NCBI RefSeq assembly: GCF_042453785.1
Contig: NC_091668.1
Location: 30,257,501-30,321,500 of the forward strand
Length of the DNA stretch: 64,000 nucleotides
Direction of reading: 5' to 3'
Origin: Malus domestica
Taxonomy: Eukaryota > Streptophyta > Magnoliopsida > Rosales > Rosaceae
Numbering within the stretch: the stretch's first letter is position 1; every line of letters begins with the position of its first letter. This document shows, in pieces, positions 1 through 11,400 of this stretch. The notes under the pieces were generated by a model. It was not told the DNA's origin. It ran no database searches and saw only the letters and a program-made list of their open reading frames with translations. The position numbers were made by a program, and so were the translations under genes.

Positions 1-2861
1 TGCCATCCCAACATACGGTATAAATCCTGTCACATATACCTACAGAAGCCATCAAGCCTGTCATTCATAAAGTGACACATAAACCATGGAGCATATTGCA
101 ATTTGAAAATAAGCTCCTCTCTCTTTTTCTCTATCGTTCTCTAAGTCCAACAAGTATGAAATCTAATTCCTGTTCCTCCCTCTATAATTCCATAAACCCA
201 AATAAATACAGAATAAAAGATATATATACCTCTAGGAAGAAACAACTCAAAAGAAGTACTGAATACACCTGCTCTCCTATGCCAATCATGACCCTGCAGA
301 TTAAACAGATGCATACACAACTCGAGAGATATAAATATCTATCCAACAAGAAATGTCAGAAATAATAAATATAAAAACTAATAACAATAATAAAAAACGT
401 AAGCTCTATTTAAGAATAAGTTAATTACCCTCCCAGGCCAGCAGGTCTTTCCGGACCAACAATATTTTGTAAGACCAATGCCTCATTTTGTCTGACAGGA
501 TCCAATGTGGTTGGCGCGGACCTCCCCATTGAAGAAAATCCATACTTAGCAATGTCGTTGTACCTTCTGTTAAAATAAAATTGTAGATTTGGATAATCAC
601 ATGGTAGAAATTGGAAAAAGAAAAGGCATATCAAGACATGCAGAACTTTAAACAAATTATCATATATTAACAACTAAAGGATCATAGTGACCTCCAGAAC
701 TTTTAACATTCAGCACTGCAAGATATAGATGTGAACCTTACCAGGGCTCAGTTCATTCCAATGGTAGTTAAAACAGAATCAAGTAAATAATGTAGGGGTA
801 CAACAATGAAGCATAAGGGGGTAATTTGTTGAGTACCAGATGTTGCTCAGGATAATGCTGAATACGTATAGCGGGTAGAACCAAGTTACCTGCAAAGCAA
901 AAATAAATAATAAATGAAATAAACAAAAATTATATGTTCTGTGAGTTGAGAAAGGGATTAAATCCCTTCAGTAATTCGGGCATCTATAATGATAAAGAAA
1001 TATTTATAAGATAACAAACTAACCGAGATTACATACCAGTACAAAATATAATCAGAAACAAAGAATTTAAACATCCAGATATTACATGATGCATACCCTA
1101 AACACTTTCTTTAGCCACATCGCGAAAGATTACAAAACTTAATTTTAGGCAAAACATTACACAAAATCCATATTCATCCATTTTCCTACTAAGAAATATT
1201 CAATAGAATGCCATCTATGCACTAAATGAGGACCTTAAATTGGCTGCATACTCACATAAAAGAGTTGTACAAGTCCCTGCCGCAAGAAGGAATAAAATTT
1301 CAATATACCACCAAATGAGCAGAGTTCTTGAGAACTATATTCTAGGCATCTATCAGGTAATATCCAGTGTAGAGTTGGGATGATGACTGAGTTAAGGATA
1401 ATTATACTGCGAAGAGACAGATTAGGGAATTGAATTTCATTACTAACACATGCAGATTTAGGATGCACTTTGTCCAGCAAAACACTGGAAGCACTTTTAT
1501 AAGTAGCTTTTACTTTACATGATGTCTATGTAGAGGTAATACTGGGAAATGAAAACTAAGGCAACCATATAAGCATCAAAAAGCTTGACAGCATTGACAT
1601 TTACCTTCAGCAGGAACAAAAAAACTAGGCCATTTATATAGATAGAAAAGTTGAGCCAAATTGTGACATAAAAATCGTTAATTTAACTGATTCATTTAAA
1701 CCTCGATAATATCAGGCAAAAGAATCGCCTATATCATCACATTAAAGTTCCTTCATTCAGTCTATTTCACTTTGATGTCAAAGACTCAAAAGTATTCTCT
1801 TCACCAATTAGATAAAGTGCACCTTCTTCTATCATTCTTATCCCTCTGCTTTGATCAACATCATTCATAGCTTCTACATGTGTTACAATATTTCCCCTTG
1901 ACCGAAGTCCATCTTAATTTAGTACAGCAAACCTCGATTTGCTTTCCTTTGTCCTTCCTAAATTGACATTTTTCATCCTAACCAGATGAAATAGAAAGAA
2001 CGCAAGATCAAAATTTGGACACCAGTCGCTCATCTTTGTAAATACTTTGAGGAGTAGTAGATTGCCACAATCACTCTCAATCGTAGTATAATCATTAAAA
2101 AGTGGTTATCAAGTAGTTCTTCATATTCGCAGAAAGATTAACAAAACCTGATAAAATGCATCTTATATTGAGCACCCTACAGCTTTGGCAAAATAATCAA
2201 CTCGCTCGCATCTCTAAGAAGATACAACTTCTAGGAAATTTTACGGCCTAAAACTACTCAGTTTAATCAAACCATACCAATAACACAGAAAAATCAGAAG
2301 ATGGACTAAATGACTAGTCTAAAACATCACAATCAAGGGAAATTTTTGTAACTGTCGAAAAATACGAGCAAAGCACACGAAATTTCACGGATTTATAAAA
2401 CTACAATTCAAAGCCATTCCTTGAAGCATTAAACTGTTTTCACTTTCATGACTCATGAGAAAAACAGAGAGAATTTTACCTTCCTAAGAAAATGAAGCCG
2501 TTTAATAGAAAACACTGTCCTGTTCGAATCATAAGCTTTCTCGACCTGCCATAACAAATTAAAGATGATAAATAAAATATTAACTAATTAAAACATAAGC
2601 AAAAGAAAGCAAATTTTCTTCTCTTGCTTGCTCCGCTTTCTCGGCAACCAAACAAGAAGTAAAGGCAGTTAAACCGAAATTAATCAAACAATTAAAGCGT
2701 GCGATTGAAGTAAATATTTCTAGAGAGAGGAGAGAGGAGAGAGAGAGACCGGTGGCAGAGGACGAGAACGCGGTGAAGGCTCGGAAGCCCTCGAGCCAAA
2801 GCAGCGTGGCTTGCTTTGATTTTGCTCTGAAAGCGTTTATCCATGGCTTCTTAGCTTCCAT
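1..2861 (-). CDS. EI24: EI24-like multi-pass ER membrane protein, 3' end outside window, exon 1 frame-shifted
   Basis: Exons on the minus strand: 2750-2861 (from the first ATG), 2480-2545, 1256-1406, 837-889, 429-563, 230-293 and 1-39, all with GT-AG boundaries. The joined product from exon 2 on contains RTGQCFLLNGFIFLG, LNSVIIPTLHWILPD, SSQELCSFGGILKFYSF, WFYPLYVFSIILSNIWYNDI and GPERPAGLGG, which I recognise as the plant EI24 (etoposide-induced 2.4) family. Family members are ER membrane proteins; the animal protein is linked to autophagy. Exons 2 to 7 agree in phase. Exon 1 does not: from the ATG at 2861 it leaves in phase 1 while exon 2 needs phase 2. Read in the other frame, the end of exon 1 gives LHRVLVLCHR, which continues properly into SRKLMIRTG. 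An ATG at 2844 in a CCATGG context is in that working frame and open throughout. The C-terminal exons lie left of base 1. Family call is firm; functionality of the N-terminus is uncertain. Confidence 0.85.
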
Positions 2862-2974
2862 TTTTTGCTGTGTCTGTGTCTGTGATTGTGAGAGAGACGG
2901 AGGACGGAGGACGGAGGTCGAAGGACGGAGGACGGAGGAGCTTCTGTTTTTAGGAGAACCGGGAGGAGAAGGTA

Positions 2975-2984
2975 TCTTATATAC
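2975..2984 (-). promoter_or_regulatory. Possible TATA box of the EI24-like gene
   Basis: The minus strand reads TATATAAG here, about 115 bases before the first ATG at 2861. Between it and the ATG is a run of GGACGGA-type heptamers (about 2898-2940) that would lie in the 5' leader. The assignment rests on motif and spacing only. Confidence 0.4.
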
Positions 2985-3366
2985 TGCGCGTCACGTCAGC
3001 AATCATTATTTGGTTCTACAAACAATTGGAAAACGTTTAATTACATCTTGCACCCTCTTTACTCTTTAGTTTTAACTTTGGATGATCTACAAAATTATAA
3101 TATCAAATAACCCCTAAAGTTCGAAATTTGTACACTATTGGTCCCTTCAGCGGTCTAACCATCAAAAGAACAGTTCTTGTTTTTGACGTAGCACTTAGTT
3201 TTACGACATGTAAGTAATGAATAAATACCTTGTAAATTCCATGTAGAGATGAAAAATACCTCACATTACAACGATTGGTGTCCATGTAAGAAATAAATAA
3301 ATTCAATGTGTCCAATTAAAATAGGTCCTTACTTCTACCCCAAATTGAAATTGAACCAATTAAAAA

Positions 3367-3525
3367 TAGGAAACTTTAACGAAAAGTTCCCATTACTGTT
3401 CACTTTAACGAAAAACCACATTTTTACAATAAAAAGTCAATACTGATATTATTCACTTTACCCTTTATTTTGTCTTTATCGTTAAAACTTAAAGTTTTCA
3501 AACCATTTTTATTAGTTTTCCTTTA
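3367..3525. mobile_element. Short MITE-like repeat, copy 1 of 3
   Basis: About 160 bases with inverted ends: GAAACTTTAACGAAAAG on the left and the complement of GAAAACTTTAAG on the right. The interior shares CACTTTAACGAAAAA and TTATTCACTTTACCC with the copies at 13496-13655 and 14530-14690. There is no coding capacity. It lies in the intergenic space between the divergent EI24-like and CMC4 genes; the rest of 2985-4122 shows nothing else. Confidence 0.65.
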
Positions 3526-4119
3526 AAAATATAGTATAAGATAGAAATGGTGAGAATAGTGGGTGGGTCGTGAGTTGTGACGACAGAGAAAAAGGAGGTG
3601 GGGTTGATTGAAGAGGAGAGAGTGAAAGACAGTGGATGAGGGAGGATGGGAATGTAGGAATTTAAATTCTAACGGAGATTTAATGAGAATCTCATTTTTG
3701 AATTAAATTTCTTAGTAGTTTGCACTACGAGAGTTTAAAATTTAGTTTGTTTTTACCATGAAGTTACCTTCTGAATGTTCTATCACTACAAGAATTATTT
3801 ATCCAATTTGGCCAAAATATTATCGTGTCAAAAAGATCAAAAGTTCTCGAAACTAATATATTTCTCAATTCACTTAACGGGGACATAGATGATACAAAAT
3901 CTAAAGTAAAGAGGTAAAGTTAAAATTTTGTGGAAGTAGAGGATAAAAAAATTTCCAAAATTCGAACTGGTTCGAGTCCGAGTGTTCCCAAGAAAACGAA
4001 TAAGCCGGTCCATGACAGAAGCGGCACACGTGGTAAGACCGGTCGGTCGGTCGGTGAGACCAATAAATATAAGAAAAAGAAACCGGGCGCAGGAGCGGAC
4101 ATTTCCGACGGTCGAATGT

Positions 4120-4122
<3 letters not shown>

Positions 4123-4155
<33 letters not shown>
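4123..4155 (+). repeat. (AG)n microsatellite in the CMC4 5' leader
   Basis: About 16 uninterrupted AG dinucleotides end five bases before the CMC4 start codon at 4160. Position relative to the ATG implies it is transcribed as 5' UTR. Confidence 0.9.
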
Positions 4156-4159
<4 letters not shown>

Positions 4160-6856
4160 ATGGTGCAGCAAGAAAGCAAGGAGCCGTGCAAGAAAGAAGC
4201 CTGCTACATTCAAGCATGCCTCTCCAAGAACAACTTCCTCCCGGAAAAGTACGTCCATCCTCTTTTTCCTCCTCCTCTTTATTATCTGTATCTCTTGTTT
4301 GGTTACCGAGAAAATATTCTTTGCTTGCCGAGAAATAGTGGGACATTTCTAACACCGCCACTTTCTTATGGCTTTTTAGTCAAAATAGTGAATTGGCATC
4401 ACTTCTCATTTTCATCCCTGACAATGAAAATCGACAAAGTGGTGGCTGAGTTTTTTCTACCGTAAATTTTGAGGTTCTTTCGTAAAAAAATATGTCAATA
4501 TCCCAGTCAAATGAAGTGAAGGGTTTAGTTTGACAAAAATACACTTCTTAAAAAGTTGGTCACCGATAATTTAACGTGGACATCGATAAATTTTTTACTT
4601 TGTGATTTGTAGCTGGTTAGGGGTTTACCAGTGTGTGTGTCTGCTTGCTTCACAACTCCCGTTCGTTCTTCTCTTCCAGTTTGTTATTTATACAATAAGA
4701 CAGTAAAAGGGCGTGTTTGTTAGGGATGATTGGGCTGGATAGGATAATTGCTAGATCAAAGGCATATTGGATAGGACCTTGACACGCTCCAAAAATTTAG
4801 TCCAAGTTGAGGGTAGAAAATGGGTTGCTCATGAAGGAATACTGTCGATTAAAAGGGATAACTTTCCTTCCTCATTGTTCCATCTTCTACATTCAACTTG
4901 GACTGAAAGGGATTCGTCGCAGGTTAAAGAACCACATCCAGATCCAGCCACAAATTCCCAACTTTTTGGCTGACGTCGACCTACCACAGGCGCATCCGCT
5001 GGACTCAACCGAGACTCTGCGATTAAAGGCGGAGTCGTATTTCAAGGATTCCCTTACTCGTGACCGATACACCTGGTTGGACATAGCACAAAGCCTTGCT
5101 CAAAGGGTTAGCTCCGGGGATATAGTAACTTGAGATGATTTCAGTATGCTGCTAGACCCGTTGCCGAATCCGGGGTGTTAAAGAATCAGAAAGGGTGCAT
5201 TTTTTAGGAGGACTATAGTAAGGAGGACGATGATCCCCTCACGATCTACTAAAAGGCAAGTAGCTTGATATTGGTTCAAATCCAATTCGTGAGAAGAAGC
5301 GTCATATGATTTGGACAGTTGTTGCGCTGGCGGAGCGGGGAGCCTACAGGGAAGATTGGGGCAATGAGGAGCTCGACGAGTATCTGCAGACCCTCAGAAG
5401 TTGTAGTCCGGTTTTTCATTCAATATGCCTTGATTCCAGTGAGTTATGCTATCCGAGCAAATCCTTCCTAACAAACGCGCCCTAAGGGTCTCCTGCTAAA
5501 GTGATTAGGATTTGTTTCCCTATCTTATGCATATGAGATTTATCAAACAAGAAAACATGACCGAGTAGAGAAATTGCCGTCTCTTTCTTCAACATAGTAA
5601 TGAAAGGAACTTCTAACACTCCCGTTATCTTAGGTGGTCTTTAGAAACAGTTGCTTAGGAGTGTCTGGTACGTGGATAGTACGAGGTCACATTCACTAGC
5701 TATGACCTTACTGAGAGAATTCTCTTCCAGCTTGTCTTTTTGATTCTTCATACATGTTTCCTCTTATATGTTTTATTCATAGAAGCAAACCTCTGGTCGT
5801 TGATAGCCAAAAGTTCTGTGATTGATGCACCTTTCACTATTTCAGTGTCAAACCGATGCATAAAAGTACATGGTCTGAATATGGTCGGAATCTCACAACA
5901 TTTCTCGTTATTCTATATGTAAGGCGTTCTCCTAGTTATCAAACTAGAACCTTTATGATCCGGTCCATCAAGTATTTGTTTTTAATATGTTGGATCATGG
6001 TTAGGGTTGGTTCAAAACCGATCTCGGTTGCATTCTAGGATTCATACAGCCGATCCCACTTAGTGAGATAAAGCTTTGTTGTTGTTGTTGTTGTTGTTTG
6101 ATGTCGGATCTTGATTATGTGCGAACTTGATCATCATTTATACAAATATTTAGCTACCTATTTAAGTTTTGGCATCTGAGTCCCACAACATTGAGTGATG
6201 TTACCTTCTACTGCCATTTAAAAGAGTGACTTAAATGCATTCAAAACCGAACTGGTACTTCCATGTTTATAGTGTGTAAGCTGTCATTTTCATAACAGTT
6301 GATTCTGGTGTTGCGCCCCCTTGGCTAAAAGTTTGCTACTGCATGCGGCCTACTTCTGCTTTAACTTGGTAGTAAGAGTGACTTATCTATCAACTTTTCC
6401 ACTATCACCTCCAAAAAATCAAACTCAGCCTTACATAAAGTTGCCAGAGTACGCTTAACCTCTGGATTTGAAATCACTTGTTATATACCTAGTATTGGCC
6501 ATAATTTTCAAGAACATTCTGTAGTCTTAGTAAGAGGGGGAAGGGTTAAGGATTTACCCGGTGTGAGATATCACATTGTTCGAGGAACCCTAGATGCTTA
6601 CGGAGTAAAGGATCGTTGTTGGCATAAATTGTCCACGTCAAACGTCATGCGTTCATGATGATTCTTATGCATTATGTTCTTTTAGTTTCTTTTGACTATT
6701 GACTTGTAACCAGTGCTTATACTTTGCAGGTGCCTGAAATTCATTGAACAGCTGCAGGCGTGCTGCGAGAAATGCAATTACAACTCAAAACACTGTGCTT
6801 CTGTCTCTAGTCTTTTGAAGCAAAAGCACCGTCAGATTCACACCCAAGATGATTAA
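4160..6856 (+). CDS. CMC4: CMC4-like twin Cx9C mitochondrial protein
   Basis: Two exons, 4160-4248 and 6730-6856, spliced at GT-AG with the split codon AA|G, encode 71 residues. The product has two Cx9C motifs, C10-C20 (within [11 protein letters not shown]) and C31-C41 (within [11 protein letters not shown]), and further cysteines after C41. This is the arrangement of CMC4 (p8-MTCP1), a small CHCH-type protein. Proteins of this class enter the mitochondrial intermembrane space through Mia40, which oxidises the paired cysteines into a helical hairpin; CMC4's own role is poorly defined. The length fits the family and no earlier in-frame ATG exists. A TATA-like AATAAATATAAG lies about 90 bases upstream. 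The 2.5-kb intron is long for so small a gene and holds a transposon (4709-5482) and an RTE tail (6036-6099). Confidence 0.9.
4709..5482. mobile_element. Non-autonomous DNA transposon in the CMC4 intron
   Basis: The left end GGGCGTGTTTGTTAGG is matched by the complement of CCTAACAAACGCGCCC at the right end (one mismatch in 16). TAA follows the right end directly and lies two bases before the left end, which would fit a PIF/Harbinger (Tourist-like) element with a 3-bp target duplication. The interior has a 109-codon plus-strand open frame (4807-5133) that I do not recognise; no transposase is visible. The open frame could be captured host sequence or chance. Confidence 0.65.
6036..6099 (+). 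mobile_element. 3' tail of an RTE-type LINE (or a SINE sharing it)
   Basis: The stretch GATTCATACAGCCGATCCCA, then CACTTAGTGAGATAAAGC and a (TTG)n tail, matches the 3' end of the RTE LINE on the minus strand at 50331. Only the tail is recognisable; the sequence just upstream (5486-6035) shows no clear homology. Au-type SINEs carry a similar tail, so either origin is possible. Confidence 0.6.
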
Positions 6857-7035
6857 GTGTAGCTCTCTCCCTGTATCTTCATCTTCCCGGAAGACACCAC
6901 CGAGGCCAAACGCTTGGTGCGGTTACGACTTACCGCAAGGTGCTAAAGCTTATGGCACATTACATGCAATAAAATGTGGGAAAGGAAAATGATTTACACA
7001 ATTTTGTTGCCCGATGAACGATGCTAGAAACGTTT

Positions 7036-7261
7036 TATGTTTATGTGTTGATATAGAAATATTAATGTGCGTATGGTTCAATATGCGTGTATGTGGTCTG
7101 GAATTAAAAGGCCTTGACATAGGAATACACGCATATTGAACAAGTGCATATGTTTATGTGTTGATATAGAAATATTAATGTGCGTATGGTTCAATATGCG
7201 TGTATGTGGTCTGAAATTAAAAGGCATTGACATAGGAATACACGCATATTGAACAAGTGCA
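7036..7261. repeat. Two tandem 113-bp units, each with an internal inverted repeat
   Basis: Units 7036-7148 and 7149-7261 are nearly identical. Within each, GGTTCAATATGCGTGTATG is mirrored by ATACACGCATATTGAAC about 50 bases later, so each unit can fold into a hairpin. It lies about 180 bases past the CMC4 stop codon, possibly in the 3' UTR. The rest of 6857-8471 (about 1.4 kb) shows no gene or recognisable repeat. Confidence 0.85.
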
Positions 7262-8471
7262 TATAGTCTGTACATGGTACCTTTAACATCACGAAGTTTA
7301 TTCAAATTTCTGCGGTTTCATGTGACTGCACAAGTTTGTCGTGCAAGCTCGGATTACCGGATGAATCGTCATAGATAGGAACTTTTTACATCTGTCAAAA
7401 TGTGGATTGTTTTTAGGCTTATTTTTACCATGCATTTTAGAATTTGATTTTGATTTCACTTTGTTAGTAACTCAAAAGTATCACTTTACTCGTTGAAACT
7501 CACAATTTGTTCCACTTTGACTTGTAACTCTCTCGTCTCGTCTCTTTGAAACTTAGAAGTCTCTATCTAGAACATTTGTGGGACCCACCACCCAATAAGA
7601 TATACCACATGTGCCCATAAATTTGATTATAAATCTCTACTATGTGTTAACATTTAACAATAAAAAAATATTAAGCTTAAGAGAAAGAAATTAAGAATGG
7701 AATTTTCTTGGGTTGACGAGTTGTAGAGATGAGAAAAATAATAAAGAAATTGATTAGCTTGGTGCACCCAAATCTAACTTACATAACAAAATTAACATAA
7801 TTAAGGTAACGTAGACCGATTTTTGAGTTTTAGAAAGTAAAATAACAAGGCAAGATGTACTTGGGAAGTAAAATCAAACTCACGAAACGCAAAATGATTC
7901 CGTATTTATAGTTCACGTGATAGGGAAAATTTACAATGCGATGTAATCAATGCAGCGTGAAATGAACGAGGCAAGATGTATTTAGAGGCTTCCCTCCCTT
8001 CAAAACAAAGGGAAACAAGATCACACGGTTTCAAGTTTCAACCCAAGAAAAACAAGGAATTTCATGCGGTAGCCTCTGCACCAAGAAAGGCGCCATACAA
8101 CCGTGAACACCGTCATTATCCAAGGTATCCAACGTTCATTGGGACCACAATAACAAGTAGTACAGAGACAATAAACACAAGTTCAGGGTGGAAAGGGGGT
8201 ATGATTTTCTTCGAAATTCATTGAATGGCAAATGTTAGCCAAGATACACCGCAAAACCAATTCGCGCAAAATTACAATCCCAGCGAATGTCTTGCTCAAG
8301 AAGTGGGCTGTAACTGTAACAAAAAGGAGGAAACTCTTACCAATCTCTGAAAGTATCGAAAAACATATGATTCGGTAGGTGGGCTAGATACGATGCTCCA
8401 TAGAATACAGATTCGCTTAGCAAGGTCCTCAAGAAAGAAGCAACCAAGCTTGTGGGGAAGGCAGATGTCAG

Positions 8472-11400
8472 CTATAAGGAATTATTCTGCCGTCTAAGAG
8501 GGATGCCTTCAGAACCATCGATTCCATCTTCGTCTGCATGCTTAGATAGTCGCACGGAGGACATTGATGTTGGCAAACCTACACAATTTGATAAAATAAC
8601 CAATCCAAGGTTCAGAATCCATAAAAAAAAATTAATTGTTCTCGTGAAATACCACACACCCAACCACAGGTCCGTTTGTTAACAATCTAAGATTGATGAT
8701 AAACCATCAGTGACAAAAATATTTAAGGAAGCATACCATCAACCATATCCTTCGTTCTGTGAAGAAGAAAAGTTCCTCCAAGGATGGTTACAAACCCACA
8801 CATTTCGGTGACAACCTGAGTTGGACTCTGTCTGTCCCAATCCTGAAAGTACAGAATGCCACATGATAAGTTGCAAATGGATATCTATTCATGTGAAATA
8901 TTGTAACCCGGGTAGAAGAAAAGGAAATCTGGATTATTCAAAACAAAAACACAGAAACTACGTGGGCTAGAGAGAGAGAGAGAGAGAGAGAGAGATGTAA
9001 TGAACAACTTTTTTCTTCAAAAAATACATAGAAAGATTAGGAGGACTAGCTTATAATTTCAATTTATACCCCACTATGAGATATGTATTTCATGACAGAT
9101 GAGTTCTAACTCTAAATAATGAGAGAAACTATATTAACAAACCAAAAAGAAACAGAGAAATAGAAAGGGTACCAATACAATCTGCGAAAAAGAATATACC
9201 TTGAACATGATAACACTAGCCAGAATAGTTAGTGATGTGAACATAACATAGTATATAGGAGATACCACAGCTGTGTTGAAAGTATCAAGTGCCTGCGACG
9301 GAATGGAAAACACCTATCAAAATATATAGGAGGTGAAAACCCAACTCCTCATAAATGAGTTAAGGGCATCTTAAACAGAGATGTCAAATGATCAAAACCA
9401 AACCCTCAATGGCCTATATGGCAAGTTAAAGTCCAACGTCCAGTTTCTAGTCCAACATTCGAATTATTATTCTCTTACTAAACCTAAGTTCTTGTATACT
9501 TACTTAGGACTGGGCTACCTCGCCATCTATGATAGTTATTTAGATTGCTGGTCATTTAACCAATTCACTATGTTTGTAATGTTGGATTGAAACATGAGTT
9601 TCCTATCCAAAAGAAACAGAACAGTTATCAGGGAGTAATACTTGTTGAGTATGAAATTACAAAAACACTTGCTTACAAAGAAGCCAATAACCACAATCAC
9701 ACAATGTGATCTATTGCAGTTTTGCCACAATAAAGCATATCTGCATATCGTTGATGAAAATCTGTGACATACTGCATTGTTCCGCTAGCTGTGGACAAAA
9801 ACAAATGCAATTGTGGAAGAACCAAGAAAGTAACAACTTCATGATTAGACTTTTTCCAATTTCAGGCCTTCCTCAATAATCCTTAGATCATTTTCTGATT
9901 GTTGGCATTATCATTAAGTTTTTTTCTCTTCCATTTTTTTCTCTCCGTCCGAAATTTTTTATTGGGAGAGAGGACAAAGTGTCAACTAAAAGCATTTTTG
10001 AAAGACTAAGACTTGCGTTTGGCCAAAGAAGTAATCCTTATGATAACTAATTTATTTGGGTAAGCACAAAATTTATGATAGCTGAAATGTATACCAGAGT
10101 GTAGGAATAAACTAGTTGATTCATGCTCGACAATAACAACTTCAAGCATGTCCAAGTGCTTATTTGGAAGATCAAAATAATAACAAATATAAATATAATA
10201 AATATTAACACAAGGACAGAAAAATGACTAATACTTACCTTATTCAAATAATTCATTTGGGTAAGCACACAAGAAATGACAACTAAAGTGAAGACCCAAG
10301 TTTGGGGGTAAACTAGCTGATTCATGCCCGATAATGTCAACTTCAAAGCAATTCCAAGTGCTTTAACACTCATGACCTGTCAAAGGACACCTTTAGAGTT
10401 TGAAAAAACACATTTGAGAAGAGGACGACATGACACAGATAAAGCACGAGTACTTGAAATTAATATAAGTATACAGCAATGCATACCGATAAGGAACCAA
10501 CAAGGGAACAAACTCCAATGTAGACCATTATGTGTGTCTGGCCATATTGCGGGATAAAGTGGAATATAAGTATAAACACAGCAGTTATGACCAAAGCTGC
10601 ATACAAGAGAAAACCTACAACAAACAAGTATGATTATCGGAAATTATCCCTTTTCCTTTTAATGTAGCCAAAAGAGCAACAACAATACATTAAAACATGA
10701 ATTAAGAATAAAATACAATAAAAGAACAATTAGATGCAGAAAATGACCCAATTACCTGGTTCCATGGCAAGATCCCAAACTTCTGTAACAGATTCAATCA
10801 TACGTTCTTGAGGAGCATGTAAAACAATCGTTGTAGAACCCACAACACACAAAGCGCAACCAAGAACACCAAAAATATGAAGCCTCTCACGTAAAATAAT
10901 ATGTGCAAGCACAGCACTGCAAGATAATATTACGATCAGCACTAAACACTAAAAGAAGCAACAATATGGATGAATGAATTTTTATCATGCCTGATAATTA
11001 TGCTGAGAGCACCAAGAGGAGTTACTAGTATAGCTGGTGCAAAAGCATAAGCCGCAAAATTAGCAATTTCCCCAACAATCACTGTCAAAATGGCAATTGT
11101 CAGTCAGAATCTTCCTTTTCAAAAATAAGTTCATGACTATAAGACACATAAATACCCATTTGGTTCCTTGGACTATAAAATGCTTGTTTCTGTGGCCAGC
11201 TATAAATTTGCATGTAGATACTTGAGAACAATCTGTCATTCCTATTTATTTTTCTGAGAAAGAAACTACTTTATTGCAACAATAATCTAGAAAACCATGC
11301 TAAGCCACCCCGAAGTTTTGATCGGATTCTAGTCACACTGAGGTTAATGAGTAAACTGCAGACATTGGTCTACATATTGCCTCCGTTGGTCTATTGTTTC

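Noticed and set aside
3901-4361. Frames of 64-118 codons around the CMC4 start, on both strands
   Set aside because: Driven by the (AG)n tract, which is open in several frames; only the 4160 frame continues in a valid second exon with Cx9C motifs.
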